A DNA stretch of 7,506 nucleotides from Verrucomicrobiaceae bacterium (lineage in GTDB: Bacteria > Verrucomicrobiota > Verrucomicrobiae > Verrucomicrobiales > Akkermansiaceae): contig CANBTO010000239.1 in assembly GCA_947372405.1 (NCBI GenBank), positions 1-7,506 on the forward strand, read 5' to 3'. The translations under genes and the position numbers were made by a program. The notes beneath the pieces are model-generated. The model ran no database searches. It was not told where the DNA came from and saw only the letters and a program-made list of their open reading frames with translations. The first letter of the stretch is position 1; every line of letters begins with the position of its first letter. Below, piece after piece: positions 1-4,875 of this stretch.

Positions 1-76
1 TACCGCGAAGATGCACGCATACGGCTACAACCGTTGAGAGGAAGAAACCTACAAGTAGCTTCGGGAATTTTTTCAT
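1..76 (-). CDS. N-terminal fragment of an exported or membrane-anchored protein, cut by the left edge
   Basis: Reading leftward from an ATG at 74-76, the minus strand stays open to base 1 and gives 25 residues beginning MKKFPKLLVGFFLSTVVAV, then C-V-H-L-R-G. Two lysines followed by about 15 hydrophobic residues form a typical Sec signal peptide or N-terminal anchor. The cysteine near residue 20 could suggest a lipoprotein, but the residue before it is valine rather than the small residue of a normal lipobox, so I do not call one. The start lies 43 bases beyond the stop of the membrane protein at 120-521 on the same strand, so the two are probably cotranscribed. No clear Shine-Dalgarno sequence precedes the ATG. 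The mature protein is outside the window and its function cannot be judged. Confidence 0.55.
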   Translation of the reverse strand, partial: MKKFPKLLVGFFLSTVVAVCVHLRG

Positions 77-119
77 AGAGAACGTGGATGTGGAGACACC
101 GGGGGATGGTGGCCCGAAG

Positions 120-521
120 TCAACTTGAGACGTTATCGCCGGTTTCCTCGAATGGCTTGTTCTTCAATTCTCCGCTTACCCTTTTTGCTGCAAACTCATC
201 AACAATCTTCATCACATCATGAATATCTTCCAGACTCTTCCTTGCGTTCTTACTGTCCATCTTTCCCTTGCTGGCGGCGTCCATGACCAATACCGAATAC
301 AGGACATATCCCTGAACGTCTCCTACTGTGGCCCGATAACCAGAGGCGGCCCACCCCTCGGCCATCTTGCAATGAGCCTCCCAAGCCTTGACGGCAATGT
401 TGAAAGCAGTCTCGTCGAAGGACTTCCGTCGAGCATGGCGGTTGTTCAACACCGTGCTGATGATGGTGGGAATTCCGGTAAGGATGCCGCCTATAACGAC
501 AGCCAGAAGCGTATTATCCAT
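120..521 (-). CDS. Small single-pass membrane protein of unknown function
   Basis: A 133-residue protein that I do not recognise. Residues 4-25 (LLAVVIGGILTGIPTIISTVL) form one strongly hydrophobic helix, followed at once by N-N-R-H-A-R-R-K. This positive stretch suggests that the remaining 100 residues face the cytoplasm. The soluble part is mostly helical, with an aromatic and alanine-rich stretch (AWEAHCKMAEGWAASGY, about 46-62) and a charged end (KRVSGELKNKPFEE). The ATG at 519-521 is the only good start; the Shine-Dalgarno sequence is weak. The TGA lies 43 bases before the ATG of the exported protein at the left edge, which suggests a two-gene unit. GC content is near 50% by eye, lower than the genes on the right, which may mean foreign origin. 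Size and single helix recall small phage or plasmid membrane proteins, but nothing specific supports that. Confidence 0.7.
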   Translation of the reverse strand: MDNTLLAVVIGGILTGIPTIISTVLNNRHARRKSFDETAFNIAVKAWEAHCKMAEGWAASGYRATVGDVQGYVLYSVLVMDAASKGKMDSKNARKSLEDIHDVMKIVDEFAAKRVSGELKNKPFEETGDNVSS

Positions 522-617
522 GGGTTTATTGTCGGTGCTGTGTTGATGTAGCTAGAATTACTGATAGAAAGGTGGTCTAGCCGATGAATTTCTTAAAAAT
601 TAAGGAAGCGCTCATTT

Positions 618-778
618 GAAACCGGTTCGGACACAGATTGCCAGAGCCGGTTTCTATTGCAAGCAGGGAGCACGACAGGGAATTTCCGATAGATGACGCA
701 CCTCTCCATCGTCACCAACGAGTGGTGACGATGGCAACCGATGCCTGATTTCTCCGACGGAAGAACGGAAACCGGCTC
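618..778. repeat. Three-armed inverted repeat with two alternative hairpins
   Basis: An 11-base arm GAGCCGGTTTC (644-654) can pair with either of two partners. It is an exact inverted copy of GAAACCGGCTC (768-778). It also pairs with GAAACCGGTTC (618-628), ten Watson-Crick pairs plus one G-U if transcribed, with a 15-base loop. The two pairings exclude one another. The longer one encloses the perfect hairpin at 706-734. No gene overlaps convincingly. The arrangement could be a structured RNA, a mobile repeat or a relic of one; flanking bases show no target-site duplication. Confidence 0.6.
706..734. repeat. Perfect 11-bp hairpin
   Basis: CCATCGTCACC (706-716) and GGTGACGATGG (724-734) are perfect inverted copies separated by a 7-base loop, AACGAGT. 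No run of T follows on either strand, so it is not a standard intrinsic terminator. It sits inside the longer inverted pair 644-654 / 768-778, so the whole could fold as a stem with an apical hairpin. Confidence 0.7.
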
Positions 779-787
779 ATCTCCCTC

Positions 788-1000
788 AATCCCGACGGGA
801 TTGCGCATTCCAGCCCGGGGTGGGCACAACCCCGGGATCACCCGTCCCGCCCATACCCGAACGCCAACGGCGTTCCGCAAGCCACGGGCCGACAACCCGT
901 CCGCACCTGCACAACCCAATCAGGGTTGTAAAAAACGCCACGCCCACCACCCGGGGTTGTGCCAACCCCGGGCTGGGATGCGGAATCCTTTCAGGATTCC
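788..1000. repeat. Palindrome array: facing copies of a hairpin-rich repeat
   Basis: Seven short hairpins lie within 213 bases: 788-802 (AATCCC/GGGATT, loop GAC), 814-836 (CCCGGGGT/ACCCCGGG), 859-875 (GAACGCC/GGCGTTC, loop AAC), 884-900 (ACGGG/CCCGT), 911-929 (ACAACCC/GGGTTGT), 950-972 (CCCGGGGTTG/CAACCCCGGG, loop TGC) and 982-1000 (GGAATCCT/AGGATTCC, loop TTC). On a larger scale, 788-830 read on the minus strand matches 956-998 at 37 of 43 positions by my count. Two of the six differences swap a C-G stem pair for T-A, so pairing is kept. Several ORFs cross the array but only as Arg/Pro/Gly-rich low-complexity reading. It resembles REP-like dispersed repeats; I see no transposase nearby. Confidence 0.75.
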
Positions 1001-1021
1001 CCGCGCGTTCTTCAAAATCAC

Positions 1022-1128
1022 ACATCAACAATCGTCATTCATCAATCGTCAATCCATCGGCGGCGGAAGCGGCGACGTGAGCAGAGAGATTGAAGATTGA
1101 AGACTGGATTGAAGATTGATGATTGATT
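1022..1128. repeat. Two facing arrays of a 7-base GATTGAN repeat
   Basis: The right arm (1088-1128) is a run of GATTGAA, GATTGAA, GACTG, GATTGAA, GATTGAT and GATTGAT. The left arm (about 1022-1055) contains the same heptamer in reverse complement, including two copies of AATCGTCA (1030-1037 and 1044-1051) spaced 14 bases apart, that is two repeat units. A GC-rich spacer of about 32 bases separates the arms. The two arrays can pair in several registers. No coding sense or known element is recognised. Confidence 0.6.
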
Positions 1129-1129
1129 C

Positions 1130-1242
1130 GGAGCCGCCTCACGGCTCCTCACCCTTGCAGGGCACGGCACGTTCGTGCCTGTCCAATCGGCCTACAAGCC
1201 TTCGGCCGATTTGTTGATCCGGCTTCGCCAAGGCTATGCCGG
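1130..1242. repeat. Cluster of GC-rich hairpins
   Basis: Four hairpins follow one another: GGAGCCG/CGGCTCC (1130-1148, loop CCTCA), GGCAC/GTGCC (1166-1179), AATCGGCC/GGCCGATT (1185-1211, 11-base loop) and CCGGC/GCCGG (1219-1242), which holds an inner GCC/GGC pair. The last one merges into the 33-base tandem repeat. The phrase CCGGCTTCGCCAAGGCTATG resembles a dispersed repeat I remember from environmental bacterial genomes (from memory, unverified). There is no T tract, so these are not ordinary terminators. Confidence 0.55.
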
Positions 1243-1314
1243 GACAGGTTCCGTCGTCGCCGTTGGCTATGCCGGGACAGGTTCCGTCGTCGCCGTTGGC
1301 TATGCCGGGACAGG
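1232..1314. repeat. 33-base tandem repeat, 2.5 copies
   Basis: Two identical 33-base units (1232-1264 and 1265-1297) are followed by the first 17 bases of a third (1298-1314). Each begins GGCTATGCCGGGACAGG and ends GTCGTCGCCGTT. The copies are exact, which points to recent slippage duplication. The length is a multiple of three, so overlapping ORFs read regular peptide repeats (CRDRFRRRRWL on plus, CPGIANGDDGT on minus). Neither looks like a real protein outside the repeat. There are no spacers, so it is not CRISPR. Confidence 0.85.
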
Positions 1315-1532
1315 AATTGGATTTTTGATTTGGAAGAAGGTGCGGCGCGGGCGCTTTTCCCTCCGGGTTCCGCCACCCCGCTCTGCAAAAAACTTCGGAT
1401 TTCCAAAATGAAGGAGATGAGGGAGTGGACATGAAAAATCCTTGGAAAATCAAGAGATAGACCATGAGAAAGCATGGTATAACTGGAAAGGGATGGACAT
1501 GGGGAAATGATTTCCGGTAACCGTTGGATGTT
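1315..1532 (+). other. Leader region with a train of micro-ORFs before the helical protein gene
   Basis: No full gene is seen here. Three very short plus-strand ORFs run end to end. MKEMREWT (ATG 1408, stop 1432-1434) overlaps the next start in an ATGA. MKNPWKIKR (1431-1460) is preceded by GGGAG five bases before its ATG. An 18-residue ORF beginning MRKHGITGKG (1464-1520) ends just before the TTG/ATG of the next gene. A small palindrome ACCATG/CATGGT (1461-1478) covers the third start. The octamer TGGACATG occurs twice. Whether any are translated is unknown; only the second has a good ribosome-binding site. No convincing promoter is visible. Confidence 0.35.
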
Positions 1533-2225
1533 ATGAATGATAACCAACGAAATCGACTCAGAATGTACAAGACGGTCCGTGATTATCTAGCGGAAGAAGA
1601 GGCGGAATGGAACAGCATTCCGGCGAACGTGACGGCGCAAGCGGCACTGGTGACGAAGATCGACGCGATCGACACCCTGGTGACGAGGCAGGAGGCGGAG
1701 CTGAAAGGCTTCACGGTGCAGAAGGCGGATGCCCGGGCGGAGCTGGAAAGGACGACCCTGCTGGTGGCCGACGCCACGGCGGCCTACGCGCGGACCACGA
1801 ACAATGAAGTTCTGGTGGCGGAGATGGACCTGACGCCCACGGATCTTTCCCGCGCCTCGGACCAGCGGATCACGGATGTGGCGGCACGCGTGGCCACCGC
1901 GGCGAACGATGTGCTCGTGGCGCTGGTGGATTACGGAGTCACTGCGGGGGACATGACCGCACTGAACACCGCCATGACGGATTTCGAAACCGCCAAGACC
2001 TTGCCGGATGTGAAGCGAGCCCAACGCGCGGGGATGACGGAGGAACTGGAGACGCTCTTCGGCGAGACTGCGGGATTCCTCAAAGAGCAGCTCGACCGGC
2101 TGATGGCGCGCTATCGCAGCACTTCCCCCGAATTTCACGCGGGTTATGAGGCCGCCCGCGTGATCATCGACCTCCACGGCCCCGGCGATCCGGATGCGCC
2201 ACCGCCGCCGCCTCCGGGGCCGTAA
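1533..2225 (+). CDS. Uncharacterised all-helical protein with polyproline tail
   Basis: A 230-residue protein of unknown function. It has no signal peptide or membrane helix, so it is probably cytoplasmic. Almost all of it reads as amphipathic, alanine-rich helix. It starts with a conserved-looking MNDNQRNRLRMYKTV and ends with a helix containing EFHAGYEAARVIIDL, then a disordered PGDPDAPPPPPPGP tail. From memory, proteins starting M-N/K-D-x-Q-x-N-R-x-x-M-Y/F and ending F-x-x-G-Y-x-x-A-R-V-I-I/V-D occur as uncharacterised genes in Bacteroidota and Verrucomicrobiota; I cannot check this. That N-terminus favours the ATG at 1533. TTG at 1524 (three residues longer) and ATG at 1563 are alternatives, and no start has a strong Shine-Dalgarno sequence. 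It is single-gene, preceded by micro-ORFs and followed 37 bases later by a strong terminator. Confidence 0.85.
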   Translation: MNDNQRNRLRMYKTVRDYLAEEEAEWNSIPANVTAQAALVTKIDAIDTLVTRQEAELKGFTVQKADARAELERTTLLVADATAAYARTTNNEVLVAEMDLTPTDLSRASDQRITDVAARVATAANDVLVALVDYGVTAGDMTALNTAMTDFETAKTLPDVKRAQRAGMTEELETLFGETAGFLKEQLDRLMARYRSTSPEFHAGYEAARVIIDLHGPGDPDAPPPPPPGP

Positions 2226-2262
2226 GAGCCTCTGGTTTCTTGGGAGGGTATGGTGTTTGTGG

Positions 2263-2297
2263 AAAAGGGGGAGAGCGAAAGCTTTCCCCCTTTTTTT
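2263..2297 (+). terminator. Intrinsic terminator of the helical protein gene
   Basis: The stem AAAAGGGGGAGAGC (2263-2276) pairs with GCTTTCCCCCTTTT (2281-2294), with a single G-U pair, closed by a GAAA tetraloop of the stable GNRA type (2277-2280). A run of seven T (2291-2297) covers the end of the stem and continues past it. It lies 37 bases after the stop codon at 2225. The A tract on the left also gives a T tract on the minus strand, so it could act in both directions, though no minus-strand gene ends here. Confidence 0.92.
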
Positions 2298-2375
2298 GTG
2301 CCGCTAACGGGGTTGGAAGAGGGGTGCCCGGGATACGTAAAGCATTGAAAGCCAGCGAACTGAGCAGGAAACAGT

Positions 2376-2615
2376 GTGGAATTCAAGCGAAACAAAGCCG
2401 ATTGGGCCTCAAACAATGACGACTTCGGTTCAAGCAATCACGACTTTGGTTCAAGCAATGACGACTTTGGTTCAAGCAATGAACGCTTCGGTTCAAGCAA
2501 TGAACGCTTCGGGTCAAACAATGACGAGTTCGGGTCAAACAATGACGACTTTGAGTCAAACAATGGCGACTTCGGTTCAAACAATGACGACTTCGGTTCA
2601 AACAATGGAGGCTGA
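2376..2615 (+). CDS. Small repeat protein, heptapeptide S-(N/S)-N-D-D-F-G
   Basis: A 79-residue ORF made of a short head (MEFKRNKADWA) and nine full copies plus one partial copy of a seven-residue repeat of the form SNNDDFG, ending in NNGG and a TGA at the repeat boundary. The product would be acidic, polar and probably disordered, with a phenylalanine every seven residues. Start is GTG at 2376; AGGA at 2366-2369 lies six bases upstream. A second GTG at 2374 opens another frame through the same repeats (units like TMTTSVQ, with coiled-coil-like a/d spacing), continuing to 2727 as an Arg/Pro-rich tail typical of noncoding DNA. I prefer the 2376 frame because TTC/TTT and GGT/GGG changes are silent there and the frame ends with the repeat. 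It is downstream of a strong terminator and would need its own promoter, which I cannot see. It may be a noncoding repeat. Confidence 0.4.
   Translation: MEFKRNKADWASNNDDFGSSNHDFGSSNDDFGSSNERFGSSNERFGSNNDEFGSNNDDFESNNGDFGSNNDDFGSNNGG
2409..2610 (+). repeat. 21-base tandem repeat, nine full units plus a partial one
   Basis: Units of exactly 21 bases begin at 2409 with TCAAACAATGACGACTTCGG and repeat to 2597; a degenerate tenth follows. Units differ at several places: AAC/AGC (AGC in units 2-5), TTC/TTT, GGT/GGG, and GACGAC to GAACGC in two adjacent units. No unit has gained or lost a base. Four of the six reading frames stay open through the tract, so open reading alone proves little. Adjacent units share variants, as expected from stepwise local duplication. 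Confidence 0.9.
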
Positions 2616-2830
2616 ATTTGCCCAATCGGAGCGGGTGGACCGACGAAATTTCACCCCGTTTTCCCACCGCCGGACCGTTCCACGGAGGATGGCTGGCGTT
2701 TTCCAAACCCCCGCGACAGACGGGTAATCCGCCGCCAACCCACACCGAATCAACCGTTTTGGCAGGCAACGAAATCCCCAGAGACGAAAACGATGTCCCA
2801 GCCCTGTTTCCTCACCCAAAAACCTTCATT
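2616..2830. other. Convergent spacer without a recognisable gene
   Basis: This separates the repeat ORF (plus strand) from the 3' end of the transglutaminase gene (minus strand). ORFs crossing it read as Arg/Pro/Ser-rich low-complexity sequence. I looked for a terminator for the minus-strand operon and saw only weak palindromes such as CCGT/ACGG (2675-2685) with no T tract in the right place. The operon may end by another mechanism. Confidence 0.4.
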
Positions 2831-4798
2831 TCACCCTCTCCGCCTGAGCTCGGACTCGATGCGCCCGGCAAGCGCGGCGAGGCGTTCGCGCAGCGCCGCG
2901 GGTGCCGGTGCGGGATCGAAACGAAGGCGTTGATGAAGCGCGATGGCCTCATCGAGCAGTCCGGCATCGGGCAGGTTGCCGCGCAGCCGCGCAAGCCATT
3001 CGGCGAAGGGCGTTCCCGGCGGCCGCGGGCCTAACAGTCTGATCGCCCGGGTTTCCACGGCGTGCAGCGGTGTGCGGATGACAGGCCCTTTGTAGGCGCT
3101 TTGGCGGACGCCTGATTCGACACGGCGCTTGGAACGCCAGAGCCGTTTCATGATGAATGCCGCAAGGGCCAATCCGATGGCGATCATGACGAGGGACGCG
3201 ATGAGCCTGTTGGCCGGTCGGTTTCTCCAGATCAGGAAATCCTCTTGAAAGCGCTTCACCCAGTCGTCCAGCCACTGAAGGGTGGGCATCTTGGGCATGC
3301 TGGCACCGAACCAATCCTGGGGAGTGGCGTCGAAGTCGATCCAGACGCCCGCATCCGCATCCCAGACGCGGCACCAGGCATGGCCGTGGGTGCCGCGAAT
3401 GACGTGCTCGCCGCGCTTGATGTCCCGCTCCACGACCGCATAGCCGGTGGCGTATCTCGTGGGAATCCCCGCTTCACGCAGCATCAGCACGGCGGCGCTG
3501 GCGAAGTATTCGCAGTGGCCGGCCCGGACATCGGTGAGAAAGCGGCCGAGCGGACTGAGTGGATTGCCGCGGCCCCGCGGATGGTCGATGGTGAGCTGGC
3601 GGGTGTAGCGGAAGTTTTCCTGGAACCATGCGCGGAGGATGGAAAGCTTGCCTTGCAGGTTGGTCGCACGTTCGAGGTGGAGATTCGCGACGGTGTCCCG
3701 TATGACTTCCCGCTCGGCGGTCGGGATCCGCAGGTCCTCGTGCAGGATGGGTGGTGTTTCGGGATTGGTTCCGCCATTCCAACAAACCGTGCCTTCAATG
3801 ACACCCTGTTTCGGAAAGACACGGACCGTTCCGAGGCTGTTGCGCTCCACGCCGTCGAACTCGAAGCCACTCAGGCCGGAGACATTGCCGGGGAGGGGCA
3901 GCGGGCTTTCCGCCGTGGCCGCGCCTCTGAGGCTGAAGGATGGCAGCTCCGCCATCCGCGCGGACTTGGCGGAGGGCAGCAGAAGATAATAATCCCGGTC
4001 TTCGATCAGAACGGTGTCCAGGTCCTTGAAATCAAAGGCAGGCCGCTGGTTGTACCAGTTCGTGCCGGAGAACAGGTTGAAACTCGCGGTGCGCAACAAG
4101 GGCGGCGGCGCGTCCTTGCCGTTGGCGCGCAGCCGCCAGACGATGTCCGGAGACTGTTCGACGCCGCCCGTGACGCCGATGAGCGTGATGGACTGGTTCG
4201 GATCAAAGTGCCCGCGGCCGCCATACAGACGCCCGCCCAGCCAGTCCGAGGCGCGGACGAGCCCGATCTGCCCCGCCACGGCCAGCAGGCCGGCCAGAGC
4301 CAGCATGGGAACAACGACGGCCAGGCGGCAGCGCCCCGACGATACCAGCATCCATCCTGTCAGGGCAACGACCGCAGGCAGGAAGAACCATGCGTCCGCC
4401 TTTTCCCCGACGGAGGCAGCCACCATGGACACGGCGAAGAGCAGATTCCCGAAATTGAAGTGGTAGGTCTCCTCGGTGAGGCCAAGCCTCAGGTTGCGGT
4501 TCCGATGCTGTCTTGCGAGATAGGAAAACGAGCTGAGCGGCAGGCAGTCCCTCATGCCGTAGGACTGGATGAACTGCATGGGCAGCAGCAGCGGCGGCAT
4601 CCACGAAAGCAGGACCGGCAGCGCCGTGTAGCGGGTGCCATCCAGCCAGATCAGCACTGCGGCAACCGCGATGGAAATGGAGGTGAACTGCCATACGCGG
4701 CCGCAGGCGTCGTCGTCGAAATCCCAGCGCAGGACCGTCCAGTGGCGGACCTCCAGGAGCAGGGCCAGCACCAGGCCGATCCACAGCCTGTCCGTCAT
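2831..4798 (-). CDS. Membrane-anchored transglutaminase-like protein, TgpA type
   Basis: A 655-residue inner-membrane protein. The N-terminal third holds about six hydrophobic helices (roughly 5-17, 40-53, 58-77, 114-130, 136-152, 158-179), matching the DUF3488-type membrane part of TgpA proteins. A long periplasmic stretch follows, carrying a transglutaminase-like core with the full triad: Cys429 in GHCEYFASAA, His473 in THGHAWCRVW and Asp490 in DFDATPQDW. One more helix (about 531-550) is followed by a basic segment and a roughly 100-residue cytosolic tail (PGTPFAEWLARL...), which resembles the DUF4129 region of this family. An intact triad argues for a real enzyme (amide cleavage or transfer on an envelope substrate), but the substrate is unknown. 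ATG at 4796-4798 with GGGG just upstream is preferred; TTG at 4801 adds one residue. It is last in the MoxR-DUF58-transglutaminase order, about 77 bases after the DUF58 stop. Confidence 0.93.
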   Translation of the reverse strand: MTDRLWIGLVLALLLEVRHWTVLRWDFDDDACGRVWQFTSISIAVAAVLIWLDGTRYTALPVLLSWMPPLLLPMQFIQSYGMRDCLPLSSFSYLARQHRNRNLRLGLTEETYHFNFGNLLFAVSMVAASVGEKADAWFFLPAVVALTGWMLVSSGRCRLAVVVPMLALAGLLAVAGQIGLVRASDWLGGRLYGGRGHFDPNQSITLIGVTGGVEQSPDIVWRLRANGKDAPPPLLRTASFNLFSGTNWYNQRPAFDFKDLDTVLIEDRDYYLLLPSAKSARMAELPSFSLRGAATAESPLPLPGNVSGLSGFEFDGVERNSLGTVRVFPKQGVIEGTVCWNGGTNPETPPILHEDLRIPTAEREVIRDTVANLHLERATNLQGKLSILRAWFQENFRYTRQLTIDHPRGRGNPLSPLGRFLTDVRAGHCEYFASAAVLMLREAGIPTRYATGYAVVERDIKRGEHVIRGTHGHAWCRVWDADAGVWIDFDATPQDWFGASMPKMPTLQWLDDWVKRFQEDFLIWRNRPANRLIASLVMIAIGLALAAFIMKRLWRSKRRVESGVRQSAYKGPVIRTPLHAVETRAIRLLGPRPPGTPFAEWLARLRGNLPDAGLLDEAIALHQRLRFDPAPAPAALRERLAALAGRIESELRRRG

Positions 4799-4875
4799 CA
4801 ATCCCCAGAAAAGGAGCGATGCACCTAACAGAAAACGCGGAGGTTGGCGGACGGTTTCGATGGTTTTCTAGGGTT

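Noticed and set aside
644..778. Insertion sequence or MITE with 11-base terminal inverted repeats
   Set aside because: No target-site duplication flanks the arms, no transposase is encoded, and the sequence inside the arms does not continue the match. Kept only as an inverted repeat.
593..919. Minus-strand ORF (108 codons), and plus-strand ORFs 741-1100 and 820-1080
   Set aside because: These read through hairpin repeats. Their Arg/Pro/Gly-rich residues follow the palindromes and have no protein-like features.
1232..1314. CRISPR-like array
   Set aside because: The 33-base units are directly adjacent with no unique spacers, and no cas gene is present. The same holds for the 21-base tract at 2409-2610.
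1478..1483. TATAAC as a -10 box for the helical protein gene
   Set aside because: No acceptable -35 element lies 16-18 bases upstream.
2314..2340. Possible promoter upstream of the 21-base repeat ORF (TTGGAA with TACGTA)
   Set aside because: The spacing of 15 bases and the poor -10 match make it no better than chance.
2383..2769. Minus-strand ORF with repeated RHCLNRS units
   Set aside because: It only reads the 21-base repeat in reverse. The Cys/His/Arg pattern might suggest metal binding, but sequence outside the repeat is low-complexity and there is no start context.
3245..4828. Long plus-strand open frame (527 codons)
   Set aside because: It is antisense to the transglutaminase gene, whose catalytic motifs and membrane helices are unmistakable. 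The reverse frame is rich in Gly/Arg/Gln and has no domain; it is open because of the GC-rich codon pattern.
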